This document shows, in pieces, positions 27,640 to 36,723 of a DNA stretch of 64,000 nt. The DNA lies in assembly GCA_020348445.1 (NCBI GenBank), contig CP070751.1:2753413-2817412 (forward strand), read 5' to 3'. Each line of letters begins with the position of its first letter. The first letter of the stretch is position 1. This DNA is from Thermoplasmata archaeon (GTDB lineage Archaea; Thermoplasmatota; Thermoplasmata; GCA-020350865). The translations under genes and the position numbers were made by a program. A model generated the notes under the pieces. It was not told where the DNA came from, did not search any database, and was given only the letters and a program-made list of their open reading frames with translations.

Positions 27640-28317
27640 CTAGGCCGCTATTCTTTTTTCTCTTTTTTTAAGTCCTGCCACCTTCAGTTTTTTAAGTGCA
27701 GTAATCAGGTTATCCCTTCCTGCAAGCTCTGCTGCAAATCCATCTGCCTTTGCCTCGTCCCTGTAGCTTCGAAGCCAAAGTGAGGCAACTGCAAGGAAGT
27801 TAGCCATGTACCTGTTTGGAGTGTGTTTGACATGATAGAGCTCATGCGCAGCCACAGCTATGATCTCCTCTGGTTCGAGAAGCTCCACAAGACCCACGGA
27901 TACGTAGATTTTCCGCTTGTGTGTGAAGGCCTTGATCTTCTGCGTGTCCAAAAGGTATATCCTGCATCCTAGCTCTGCAGAGAGCCCTCTTAGAAATTGC
28001 GCATCCATGATTTCGAGATTCCGAATGTGCCTGTCAAAGGCAACATTCACCATTCCTAGAAACACCATGGCTCCTGAAATAATACCGAGATAAATCCAAA
28101 CATAAGCAGCCATGGAACATGTCATTTGCCTAAAACCTTCCATCACTGCAAATGCAGTGACCATCTGGGAGAGGAACATATGATGGGATTTTTTTGTTAA
28201 TAGAAAGATCGTACCAAGAGATAGAGCAATTATAATCATACCGAACATGATGTATCCAGTTTCGGATCTTGCAAGACAGCTGAAGTAACATTCAAAAGCT
28301 TCAAACAACGTGTTCAC
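27640..28317 (-). CDS. Membrane metalloprotease, M48/M56 (BlaR1-like) type
   Basis: A 225-residue membrane protein with hydrophobic segments about 22-40, 45-62 and 68-88, then the zinc-protease motif AAHELYHVKHTPNR (HExxH) and a downstream EAKADGFAAELAG supplying the third ligand. It lacks any sensor domain. GTG start overlapping the repressor stop by 4 bp (GTGA) ties it to the BlaI-like gene, the arrangement of BlaI-BlaR1/MecI-MecR1. I infer it inactivates the repressor on a signal. The signal is unknown. Confidence 0.85.
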   Translation of the reverse strand: MNTLFEAFECYFSCLARSETGYIMFGMIIIALSLGTIFLLTKKSHHMFLSQMVTAFAVMEGFRQMTCSMAAYVWIYLGIISGAMVFLGMVNVAFDRHIRNLEIMDAQFLRGLSAELGCRIYLLDTQKIKAFTHKRKIYVSVGLVELLEPEEIIAVAAHELYHVKHTPNRYMANFLAVASLWLRSYRDEAKADGFAAELAGRDNLITALKKLKVAGLKKREKRIAA

Positions 28318-28673
28318 TCCTTCTTGTACTTACCAAGGGTCTCGGTTACAGTGTCGCCAAATGTATCAATTAGGCTCTCTATAATTCTTTCGGAAATCTG
28401 ATTTCCAATCTCCTCTTTTGTGTACGCAGGACGGTAGATATATTTGACCTTGGACTCTGACTCCAAAAGCTCCCTTTTTACAACTCCTGACTTTACCAAT
28501 CTATCCAGGGTGCCTGCAATACATGCAAGGGAAAGGTCGTTGATACATCCATTTATATCACTTGAGGTCATGCTTTCCTTTTCCCAGAGCAATTGCAGTA
28601 TCCTGACCTCGTTTGGAGAAAAGAATTTTTCAAGCCCATCAGATTCAATGTTGATCCTGGAAAATTTCACCAT
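28314..28673 (-). CDS. BlaI/MecI-family winged-helix repressor
   Basis: A 119-residue penicillinase-repressor-type protein: FFSPNEVRILQLLWEKESMTSSDINGCIN...ACIAGTLDRLVKSGVVKREL, followed by the C-terminal helices of the dimerisation domain (YTKEEIGNQISERIIESLIDTF). I chose ATG 28673, not the frame-extended start at 28697, because an operator-like repeat abuts it exactly as it does the divergent transporter ATG. It should bind the three TTTACA-N6-GTAAA sites listed here and repress both directions. Confidence 0.88.
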   Translation of the reverse strand: MVKFSRINIESDGLEKFFSPNEVRILQLLWEKESMTSSDINGCINDLSLACIAGTLDRLVKSGVVKRELLESESKVKYIYRPAYTKEEIGNQISERIIESLIDTFGDTVTETLGKYKKE

Positions 28674-28674
28674 G

Positions 28675-28692
28675 TTTACATCAACCGTAAAA
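28675..28692. promoter_or_regulatory. Operator copy 1 (TTTACA-N6-GTAAAA)
   Basis: TTTACA TCAACC GTAAAA sits one base from the repressor start codon, so that on the minus strand the order is ...TGTAAAC-ATG. BlaI/MecI proteins are known to bind TACA...TGTA dyads; this matches at both halves. Confidence 0.7.
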
Positions 28693-28708
28693 TTCAATCC
28701 AGTGGTTA

Positions 28709-28726
28709 TTTACATCAATTGTAAAC
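28709..28726. promoter_or_regulatory. Operator copy 2 (TTTACA-N6-GTAAAC)
   Basis: TTTACA TCAATT GTAAAC, the middle copy, 17 bp from copy 1, overlapping the expected promoter of the repressor gene. Confidence 0.7.
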
Positions 28727-28789
28727 AAGCACTCATCTTATATAAATTTTTTGGAACATCCTAATATATGACTTTGACATATTACTTGC

Positions 28790-28807
28790 TTTACAACAGG
28801 TGTAAAC
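28790..28807. promoter_or_regulatory. Operator copy 3 (TTTACA-N6-GTAAAC)
   Basis: TTTACA ACAGGT GTAAAC ends exactly at the base before the permease ATG (28808). With a leaderless or near-leaderless transcript a bound repressor would cover the transcription start. TATA-like runs (28737-28748, 28762-28769) lie upstream. Confidence 0.7.
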
Positions 28808-29983
28808 ATGCTTCTTCGAGTCCTTGGAAAATCTCTAATTCGCAGGAAGTCAAGGATTGCAATCGCCATAGTGGCAGTGATTATGGGTGCATCCATCACA
28901 GGTGCACTTGTTACCACATCCCTTAATATCAAAGAGAAAGTTGGCTTAGAATTCAGGCAATACGGTGCCAACATTCTGCTTGTGCCGAGATCAGAGAGCA
29001 TACCAGTTTCCATAGGCGATGTGGATTACGGGTCAGTGACTGAGCAGAGGTATCTTGAGGAATCAGACCTGCCCAAGATCAAGGAGATATCCTGGGCAAA
29101 GAATGTCCTAGGATATGCGCCATACCTCTATTCAGTTGTCACAGTGGAGAATCAAAAGACAGTTTTATCTGGTGTTTGGTTCGACGAAATCAAAAGGATA
29201 AGTCCCTGGTGGGATGTGAGGGGTAGTTGGATAGATGATAGAAACGATACCAATAGTGCCATTATTGGTATAGGTGTATCGGAAATACTTGGAGTGGGTA
29301 TAGGAGATGCCTTTTCAGTTTCCTATAATGATACACAGAATGTATCTACACATGATGTGAATGTGGTGGGAATAGTCAGCACTGGAAGTTCAGAAGATAA
29401 TCAGGTGTTTGTAACTCTGCATTTGGCCCAGAGCCTAACAAACCTCCTTGGAAAGGTGAGCACAGTCCAGGTGAGCGCCCTCTGCATAGGGTGTCCTGTT
29501 GAGGTAATAGCCCAAGAAATCGAGGAAAAGATTCCCTATGCACAGGCTAAATCAGTAAAGCAGATGGTGAGGGCCGAGATGGAAATTCTTGGAAAAATCG
29601 AGGAGCTGATGCTCCTTGTTGCTGCTGTAGCGCTTTTGGCTTCTGCCCTGGGTGTGATGACCACCATGACAACCTCAGTTGTGGAGAGAACAAAAGAAAT
29701 AGGGATGATGAAGGCAATTGGCGCCGAGAATAAAAAGATCGCCAGCCTTTTTCTCTTAGAGGCTCTGGTAATTGGTTTAATAGGGGGGTTGTTCGGTTAC
29801 GTTGTTGGGCTCGGTGTAGCCCAGTTCATTGGAATGAGTGTCTTTGGCTCTTCTGTTTCACCAAGAATATCTGTTCTGCCCTTGGTTTTGGGAATCTCCA
29901 TAGCAGTGGTTGTACTTGCAAGTGCATTTCCGGTGAGAAGGGCGATTTCAATAGAGCCTGCCAAGGTTCTGAGGGGGGAGTAG
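28808..29983 (+). CDS. ABC transporter permease, FtsX/MacB type
   Basis: A 391-residue permease: N-terminal helix (about 17-37, RIAIAIVAVIMGASITGAL), a periplasm-like MacB_PCD domain (about 40-255), then three C-terminal helices (about 262-285, 308-335, 352-375) with the FtsX motif VVERTKEIGMMKAIGAENKKIASLFLLEA. Ends GGGGGAG-TAG, one base before the GTG of its ATPase. In the p19-type iron systems of Campylobacter, permeases of this family occur with an ATPase and a DUF2318 protein, the same set as here. Confidence 0.93.
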   Translation: MLLRVLGKSLIRRKSRIAIAIVAVIMGASITGALVTTSLNIKEKVGLEFRQYGANILLVPRSESIPVSIGDVDYGSVTEQRYLEESDLPKIKEISWAKNVLGYAPYLYSVVTVENQKTVLSGVWFDEIKRISPWWDVRGSWIDDRNDTNSAIIGIGVSEILGVGIGDAFSVSYNDTQNVSTHDVNVVGIVSTGSSEDNQVFVTLHLAQSLTNLLGKVSTVQVSALCIGCPVEVIAQEIEEKIPYAQAKSVKQMVRAEMEILGKIEELMLLVAAVALLASALGVMTTMTTSVVERTKEIGMMKAIGAENKKIASLFLLEALVIGLIGGLFGYVVGLGVAQFIGMSVFGSSVSPRISVLPLVLGISIAVVVLASAFPVRRAISIEPAKVLRGE

Positions 29984-29984
29984 A

Positions 29985-30656
29985 GTGTCGAGTATAATCA
30001 ACGTCCAGGATATTTTCATGGATTACAGCCCAAATACAAGGGCTTTGGACGGAGTAACACTTGATGTAAAAAAGGGGGAGTGGGCCACAATAATGGGCCC
30101 CTCTGGAGGTGGGAAGACAACCCTTTTGAACATAATCGGCTGTCTTGAAAAGCCCACCAAAGGAAGAGTGGTTGTTGAAGACACCGAGGTTACCCGCCTT
30201 CGGGAAAAGGAGCTAACAAGATTCAGAAGAGAGAACTTTGGTTTCATATTCCAGCAGTTTCACCTGGTTTCGTATCTCACCGCCCTTGAAAATGTTATGC
30301 TATCCCAGTATTTCCTTTATGGCAGAAAGTTCGATTACGATGATGCGCAAGCTGCCTTGGAGCGGGTGGGGCTTTCGCACAGGATGGATCATATCCCATC
30401 TCACATGTCTGGGGGAGAGCAGCAGAGGGTTTCAATTGCAAGGGCCCTTGTTTGCGAGCCCCAGATTCTTCTTGCAGACGAGCCAACAGGAAACCTTGAT
30501 CAAAAGACAGGCTCTGTGATATTAGAGCTTTTGAAATCCCTTCATTCCGAGGGGCATACAATAATGCTCGTCACCCACGACTTGAGTATAGGTAAAATGG
30601 GTGAAAGGATAATTCAGTTGGTAGATGGAAAGATAACTGAGGATTCATCAAATTAA
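29985..30656 (+). CDS. ABC transporter ATP-binding protein, LolD/MacB type
   Basis: A 223-residue ATPase: Walker [11 protein letters not shown]-loop FQQFHLV, signature [15 protein letters not shown], Walker [14 protein letters not shown]-loop LVTHD. GTG start with GGGGGAG nine bases upstream, in the permease stop region. Partner of the FtsX-type permease; the pair usually does mechanical work on envelope substrates rather than classical uptake. Confidence 0.96.
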   Translation: MSSIINVQDIFMDYSPNTRALDGVTLDVKKGEWATIMGPSGGGKTTLLNIIGCLEKPTKGRVVVEDTEVTRLREKELTRFRRENFGFIFQQFHLVSYLTALENVMLSQYFLYGRKFDYDDAQAALERVGLSHRMDHIPSHMSGGEQQRVSIARALVCEPQILLADEPTGNLDQKTGSVILELLKSLHSEGHTIMLVTHDLSIGKMGERIIQLVDGKITEDSSN

Positions 30657-30681
30657 TTAATATGATTTATGAGGTGAATAA

Positions 30682-31263
30682 ATGGCAAAAAAAAGTGGAT
30701 CTAGTAAAAATAAAAAAGGTTCGAACAATAGAAAGGATCGGATGAGCAGAAAAAAGAGTGAAGAGGAGTTTAAAAAGGCAGAGACGGAAAAGAAGGTAAT
30801 AAAAGGTGCCATAGCATTTTTTATCATAGTGGTTATCATAGCCTTGGCAGTTCGAATAGCAAGCCCTCCGCCGGGTGGTGAAACCGACTATTCCTCCCCG
30901 TACGAGATAATCGGCAATGAGCTCGTTATACCGATTTCAGATGTTTCAACATCTGCTTCGTTCTACAGCTACGATTCAAATGGAAAGGATGTTAAGTTCT
31001 TTGTTGTCAGGGGATCGGACGGTGACATACATACAGCCTTTGATGCATGCGATGTTTGTTTTAAGGAAAAGAAGGGCTACTATCAGGACGGTAATAAAAT
31101 GGTATGTAGAAACTGTGGCCAAAGATTCACCACTAATGAAATCGGCACTGCAAACACAGGAACAGGGTGTTGGCCAGGTAATATCATACGTACCGTTGAC
31201 AACTCTTACGTGAGGATCAAACTAAGTGAACTTGACAGGGGTAGAGCTATATACTTTCCTTAG
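30682..31263 (+). CDS. DUF2318 membrane-anchored Cys-rich protein
   Basis: A 193-residue protein with a very basic N-terminus, one anchor helix (about 39-58) and an outside domain with HTAFDACDVCFKEKKGYYQDGNKMVCRNCGQRF and a later GCWP, the DUF2318 pattern (predicted metal or Fe-S binding). GAGGTGA lies before the ATG, 25 bp after the ATPase. DUF2318 proteins are known from iron-uptake clusters (p19/FTR1 and FtrABCD-like). I infer the operon handles iron or another metal. Confidence 0.9.
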   Translation: MAKKSGSSKNKKGSNNRKDRMSRKKSEEEFKKAETEKKVIKGAIAFFIIVVIIALAVRIASPPPGGETDYSSPYEIIGNELVIPISDVSTSASFYSYDSNGKDVKFFVVRGSDGDIHTAFDACDVCFKEKKGYYQDGNKMVCRNCGQRFTTNEIGTANTGTGCWPGNIIRTVDNSYVRIKLSELDRGRAIYFP

Positions 31264-31330
31264 AAGTTGATGCAGATAGGTATTTTTTGAAAAATGCCAG
31301 ATTAAATTCCATTCTTAATCACGTCAGGTT

Positions 31331-33169
31331 TTAGTTGTCTATGCTGACCACAGTGATTTCGAAAATAAGTGTCTCTCCATATAAAGGATAACCTGGATAA
31401 TTGTATCCCTTCTCGGGAGGGATTCTGACCACTGTTGTTTCATTTACTTTTAGACCCAAAACCGCTTCCCAGAATCCTTCTATTACTGTCATATATTCAT
31501 CTGAGGGCTCAGGATCCATGGCACCCACTTGAACTTTGAGAGGAGAATAACTTGGCCAAAGTGTAAAGAATTCGCTTTTTGGGTAATCATCATTATTTGC
31601 CACTTCAGAATAGGAGGTGTTTAGAATCGAACCATCTACCAGTGTCCCTATATAATTTACCTGAATCTTATCACCATCCATTACGACCCTGAATTCAAAA
31701 TCCTTAATAGTTGATGTGTTCAGCCATATGCAGGCAGTGGGTCCCCCGCTTGATGTGGCAGTTATCTTTACATCGAATCTTCCCTTTGAGGTGCCAGGGT
31801 GAGTGGTGATGTTTATGATTACAACCTCAGAACTATAACCATCAACAATGATGGGATTATATTCAAATGATATGATCCAGTTGCTTGGAAGGAACTCGTG
31901 CGAAAAGGAAATAGTATCCTCTCCGTTGCCTGTATTATTGACCACTATGGCATAATAGGTTGACCTCCCGGAATCAGCATCATGAGAATTATTGTAGCAT
32001 AAAAGCGCAACACCATAGCTCAATCTAAAAACTGTTAATTTAAATCCTATTATATAAGTGTCTTGAGTATTTGCTGATGCGATATTCAACATGAATATAT
32101 AGGTTTTGTTCACTGCTGTCTCAAGTGAAGGTGTAATCGAGAACCCAGTTTTATTTGATTTATCACCATCAACTGATATGGTTGTTGGCATGGATATTAT
32201 CCAATCAGAAGGCAGACCTGATATTTGGGGTGAAAAAACATCGTCCTCATTTTCGGGATTGTTTATTGTAAAATTATAAAATAATTCTTCATCTGGGTAA
32301 CCTTGCCTATGTGGTGTGTCTGTAATCAGTATCGAATGTAAAGTGGTGTTTAACCAGATCAAATCACTTTTGCCCCCTTCAGAAGTGGCAATTACTGTAA
32401 TATCGTACCTTCTTAATGGAGAATTTGAGTGAGTATTTATAGTGCATGTCACAGCCTCAGAAGACAAAGCTGGGACATTCATGGAATCAGATTCAAATGA
32501 TATGCTCCAATCACTTGGCAGTTGGCTTTGATTGTAAGTTAAGGTTATTGTATCCTCGGCATTTCCATTGTTGTTAATAACTAAACTGTAATCGAGGGAT
32601 TTCCCTTGAAATGCATCCTTGGAATTATTGGGGCAAAATAGCTCAACACCATAGGTTCTTAATACTGTCAATTTATATTCTAGGGTATATATTTGATTAA
32701 TGTTTTTTGAGGTGACTTTAAACGTAAATGAATATGTCTTATTCAAAGCAGTTGCAGAAGATGGTATAACAGAAATAAATTCTTGCTTGGATTCTTTCCC
32801 CTCAACTGTTATAGAGTCTGGCAAGATCACCACCCAATCAGAAGGCAGGCCTGACACAGAAGGTGAAAAAACATCTTGCTTTGCATTTAGGTTGTAGACC
32901 GTGAAATCAAATTCTATTGTTTCACCAGGATAGTCTGCCTTGTGGAGGTTATCTGAGGTTAACTCAGCTTCTTCTTCCTTTTCCTCAGACTCTGGACTTA
33001 AGAACATGAAATAGATCACTGATGCCAAAATCGCAGCCAAAAGTACAACGATTACAATAATAATAAAAAATAATTTTTTACGGTTTTTTGTTGGTATATC
33101 AGAAGGTTCTTCAAAATCGCCATTTTCCTGTAGGCCCTCTTCATCTATTGTATCTCCTTCTTCTTCCAT
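31331..33169 (-). CDS. Membrane-anchored NEW3-repeat protein with C-terminal FKBP-type domain
   Basis: A 612-residue protein: acidic cytoplasmic head, one signal-anchor helix (about 33-54), four NEW3-like beta domains in an A-B-A-B order (phrases SGLPSDW alternate with VINNNGNAEDTI and VVNNTGNGEDTI), then an FKBP-like domain (about 490-612: DGDKIQVNYIGTLVDGSILNTSY, VIEGFWEAVLGLKVNETTVVRIPPEKGY). FKBPs are prolyl isomerases and chaperones; here it would act outside the cell. Whether the active-site residues are kept needs alignment. Confidence 0.88.
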   Translation of the reverse strand: MEEEGDTIDEEGLQENGDFEEPSDIPTKNRKKLFFIIIVIVVLLAAILASVIYFMFLSPESEEKEEEAELTSDNLHKADYPGETIEFDFTVYNLNAKQDVFSPSVSGLPSDWVVILPDSITVEGKESKQEFISVIPSSATALNKTYSFTFKVTSKNINQIYTLEYKLTVLRTYGVELFCPNNSKDAFQGKSLDYSLVINNNGNAEDTITLTYNQSQLPSDWSISFESDSMNVPALSSEAVTCTINTHSNSPLRRYDITVIATSEGGKSDLIWLNTTLHSILITDTPHRQGYPDEELFYNFTINNPENEDDVFSPQISGLPSDWIISMPTTISVDGDKSNKTGFSITPSLETAVNKTYIFMLNIASANTQDTYIIGFKLTVFRLSYGVALLCYNNSHDADSGRSTYYAIVVNNTGNGEDTISFSHEFLPSNWIISFEYNPIIVDGYSSEVVIINITTHPGTSKGRFDVKITATSSGGPTACIWLNTSTIKDFEFRVVMDGDKIQVNYIGTLVDGSILNTSYSEVANNDDYPKSEFFTLWPSYSPLKVQVGAMDPEPSDEYMTVIEGFWEAVLGLKVNETTVVRIPPEKGYNYPGYPLYGETLIFEITVVSIDN

Positions 33170-33738
33170 TTCAATTACCTATTCGAGGTTGATATATGAA
33201 CTTTTTTTTATTGTAGGAATACATTTCAGTTTAATTTATTTTTGCCCTTAGGTTTTAGTATCGAAGAGATTAATAAAGAAGCGTCTATTAGGATAATACT
33301 CTCCTTTGGGGAGAAACATTCCAAGAATAATAAGACACACGGCTACTGCCTCACAAATTCCATGTTGATTCAATGGTTATTTAGAGATCATTTTTAAAAA
33401 AACCATACTGACCCAGACATTTCTCTCCGATTATTGATAACATAGTTGTTATTGATTGATGGATTACTCCCTTAGCCACCTCAGACTCCATAAATGACAT
33501 CATTGATGATCTTCCTCCTTTTTAAATTGAACCTCTTTTTTTAAAAGAGAAAGATGAGCTATCCTTCTTGTTTTCCTACTTTCAGTTGATATTTGGTACT
33601 CCTTAATTATAAAATGGTTTTCCCCCTCCCATTTCATATAGTTGATGCCTTTATATGAGTCCTTTTGGCATCATATGTTACATTTGAATATTTTGGTTAG
33701 GGAGGGAAGTAGGGAGGGGGATATATTCTTCTTATTAA
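33170..33738. other. Gene-free stretch
   Basis: About 570 bp with no convincing frame on either strand. It has only minor features: CTCTTTT/AAAAGAG hairpin near 33531-33547 and AT-rich runs that could be the FKBP-gene promoter (near 33200) and the 3' end of the peptidase transcript. Confidence 0.5.
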
Positions 33739-36723
33739 TTAGAGAAACGTTTCTCCTGGTATCTGGTCATCTGATATCGGATTTTGCGGTATACCTGGAG
33801 GTATGGTGTCTGCTTCCCATTGATGTGCTTCTTCGATGGAGACGAAGTCATCATCGACGAGATAATCAGTGGGCGCCGATACTAACCCATCGTATATGTC
33901 ATAATAGGGTGGAACGCCCCATGAACTCTCTGCTTCTTGACAGCTTAACACGACCAGCCTCATTGGGCCAGCACAATCGGGCAAGAAACCGCCAGCATGG
34001 CAAGCCATCATCTCGAAGATAAGTCTCCAGTATATAATTTGATCATACTCTATGTCCAATTCGTCGTCATACCAGAAGTACGCGGGATCCCAAATATTGC
34101 TTGGGTTACCGTAAGTACAGAATGCTTCGTCCCAATCGTCTGTAGCCTCATCGTATGGTCGTGGATCGCCTGGCGAACCATCTAACCGACTCTGACCACC
34201 ATGGTCCTTCATAGATATGAAAATCATTGTATCGGCGTCTGAGGCATCAAAGGTTTGCGTGTTTGTGGTTCCATCTGAATGTTCAAAGGTATAAGTACCA
34301 CCTGATTCCAAAGCATCAAGTGCATCTTTTACATTCTGCCATGTGGCATCTCCATCTATGTACCATTCATTTGGTTCCACAGGGAAATTTTTCGTGGTGA
34401 GGTAAATAATCCGATCTTCTAAATAACCCCTATCCAGTAGATAATTTCTCATGTCCCTGATGTCTACTTTCAAACAATCTTCCCATTGAGCCCTTACCGG
34501 AGCTATTAGCAGGGCGTATCGCTTGAAACCAAGGGTTAACACAAGATCTATGTTATGATCCAGTGTCACGGTATCTACAGCCGCATAAGTATGTTTCCAT
34601 GCATAAGCAGTATGTGGGGTGTAATAGTACTTCGTAATTTGCCCATTGAATATCTTGTACTGTGTCAATGTTATTCTAGGTGTATATCCGTTCATCGCTG
34701 TGTAATCTTCCCATACAATCGTGTCCCAACAATCCCTTATTCTCACCTTTGCTTCAGCAACATGACCTCCATCTGCGGCCATGGTCCTTACTCTCATCCA
34801 CCATTGTTGCCACACTCTTCCCCTAACATTTTCTGGTGTATATGTATTATCTGTTCCAATAGTGGCTGCGTTAACTGGGGCTTCATACTGCATCCATATC
34901 CCCCATCCATCATTAGAAATGACTTCGTTGTCCTCGATTGCTGGCGAAGAATAATAACCATAGATACCGCCGTAGTCATCCTCCCATGTGTAGCCGTTTA
35001 AGGCTATAACATTATATTCGATAGTCGGTGAGGAGTAGAGCATGTAAATGCCTACGTATCCGTTAGAGCTGATTTCGTTATTTTCGATTGATGGTGAGGA
35101 GCTATACATATAGATACCATAATAGGTATTTGATATTATGAAATTATTATCCTCTATACTTGGGGATGGAGTCCAGTATATAAGTATCCCATAGTAGCTA
35201 CTGGATATGGTATTGCCGCTAATAGAAGCTCCCGATCGGGAGCATATTATCCCATAGCTATTTGAAGATATTATATTAAATGAAATCGTTGCTGAGGAAT
35301 AATAGCAATATATTCCGTAAGTATTGTCGTATATTCTATTAGAATTGATTGTAACTGCTGACGATGAATAGTAACAAAATACACCCATATAAGTATTATC
35401 ATATATATTGTTAGTAAGAATTGTTGCTGAGGCACCATCCTTTATCTTCATACCGTGACCATAGTTAAATATTCCACGGTTATGTCTAACCCAGCTCCAC
35501 TGAATCGTTGGATTAGCTGATGATCCTTCTGCATATAAGCCTTTGCCAAAACCCCAAGGGGAAGGCCCTAAAATATAGCCGCAATATTCTAACACACAAT
35601 AGGGGAAAATGATAGGCGAGCTACCGTAACATCCAATGCCAATAGTATCGCACTCTTTAACAGTTGTCCATCTGAACGAAGATTGCTCTGAAGGATCTGT
35701 ATTCCTTAACTCGATTCCGCCTGTCTCTATTCCACCAAAGTCTTGACCCCAAACATTTCTAATGGAACTTCGTCGGAGTCCGATTAAAGGAGGCCACCAA
35801 TCGTACCAAATCCACCATTCCCTACATTCCAATATACCGTCAACCCAAAAGTAGTAGGTTTTATCTGGCGGATTGTTAAAGACAGTCGAGCCCCAAAGGC
35901 GGAATATACCGGTCTGAAATGGAGTTTTATGAACCCATATATAATATTGGCCACGATTAGAGCAACCAACATCAAAATCAACATTAATGAACCACACTAA
36001 TCCCCATATGTCAAGGCTACCTGCTCTTAGATAACTGTCTCGCAAAGTGAGGCTTGCACCCTCGTTAACCACTATGTCACCCTCAAGGATAATCGTCACA
36101 TTATCCATCTCGGTATCAGTATCTATTATCCAATCACTTGAAATTTCTATAATCGGTAGGTCGTCTCTGAAAACATTGAATGTTAGCACTTCTTCATATC
36201 CTATATCGACAGAATCCTCGAGATAATTTATCACCAGCTTTATACTATGTTCTCCGATGTCAGTAGGTGTCCAAGAAAACGTCACCTCTTTTCCATCTGA
36301 AGGGAGGATTTCGCCACAATCTATTATGGTTAAATGATTTTCTGTAGTTGTGTAGGGTCCGTCCGACAGATCGCCTCCATCGGGGACTAAATAGTGGTAC
36401 TTAATCTCGTATATTTCGACTATCATGGCACTGATCTGATTTTGTCCCCTATTATTAAATGAGAGAGATACATCTGCCAATGCATTTACAAAGAGAATCT
36501 CTGGAAACATACTTTCTGATCTGGTTTCTACTTCAGATAAATAGACACTATATTCGATCTCTGGGGGTCCGCTAGGTTCGTCCTCCATGGGTGTCGGGTA
36601 TGTGGGGGGATCTTCGGGTTCCTCTGCCCTCACATTCACATTTGCCAGGCTCACAAAGGCACTAATAAATAGCACCATACAGAGCATTAAGCTCAAAAAT
36701 CTCCTTACTATTTTTCTTCTCAT
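33739..36723 (-). CDS. Secreted beta-helix protein fused to a clan-CD (legumain/caspase-like) peptidase domain
   Basis: A 994-residue protein. Signal peptide (1-33), an N-terminal beta domain, a right-handed parallel beta-helix (about 190-580) with about 22-residue turns (SSSPSIENNEISSNGYVGIYM and kin), and from about 725 a domain opening RYALLIAPVRAQWEDCLKVDIRDM with a DHGG motif (His841) and ACHAGGF (Cys908). A His-Gly dyad and Cys after a hydrophobic strand is the clan CD pattern of legumain (C13) and caspases. There is no membrane tail. GGAGGT lies seven bases before the ATG. Role: likely cell-surface or shed protease with a carbohydrate- or substrate-binding solenoid; substrate unknown. 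Confidence 0.82.
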   Translation of the reverse strand: MRRKIVRRFLSLMLCMVLFISAFVSLANVNVRAEEPEDPPTYPTPMEDEPSGPPEIEYSVYLSEVETRSESMFPEILFVNALADVSLSFNNRGQNQISAMIVEIYEIKYHYLVPDGGDLSDGPYTTTENHLTIIDCGEILPSDGKEVTFSWTPTDIGEHSIKLVINYLEDSVDIGYEEVLTFNVFRDDLPIIEISSDWIIDTDTEMDNVTIILEGDIVVNEGASLTLRDSYLRAGSLDIWGLVWFINVDFDVGCSNRGQYYIWVHKTPFQTGIFRLWGSTVFNNPPDKTYYFWVDGILECREWWIWYDWWPPLIGLRRSSIRNVWGQDFGGIETGGIELRNTDPSEQSSFRWTTVKECDTIGIGCYGSSPIIFPYCVLEYCGYILGPSPWGFGKGLYAEGSSANPTIQWSWVRHNRGIFNYGHGMKIKDGASATILTNNIYDNTYMGVFCYYSSSAVTINSNRIYDNTYGIYCYYSSATISFNIISSNSYGIICSRSGASISGNTISSSYYGILIYWTPSPSIEDNNFIISNTYYGIYMYSSSPSIENNEISSNGYVGIYMLYSSPTIEYNVIALNGYTWEDDYGGIYGYYSSPAIEDNEVISNDGWGIWMQYEAPVNAATIGTDNTYTPENVRGRVWQQWWMRVRTMAADGGHVAEAKVRIRDCWDTIVWEDYTAMNGYTPRITLTQYKIFNGQITKYYYTPHTAYAWKHTYAAVDTVTLDHNIDLVLTLGFKRYALLIAPVRAQWEDCLKVDIRDMRNYLLDRGYLEDRIIYLTTKNFPVEPNEWYIDGDATWQNVKDALDALESGGTYTFEHSDGTTNTQTFDASDADTMIFISMKDHGGQSRLDGSPGDPRPYDEATDDWDEAFCTYGNPSNIWDPAYFWYDDELDIEYDQIIYWRLIFEMMACHAGGFLPDCAGPMRLVVLSCQEAESSWGVPPYYDIYDGLVSAPTDYLVDDDFVSIEEAHQWEADTIPPGIPQNPISDDQIPGETFL

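Noticed and set aside
33744..33757. 14-bp palindrome GAGAAACGTTTCTC near the end of the peptidase gene
   Set aside because: It is within the last codons and the neighbouring T/A content is high; no sign of a terminator T-run or regulator.
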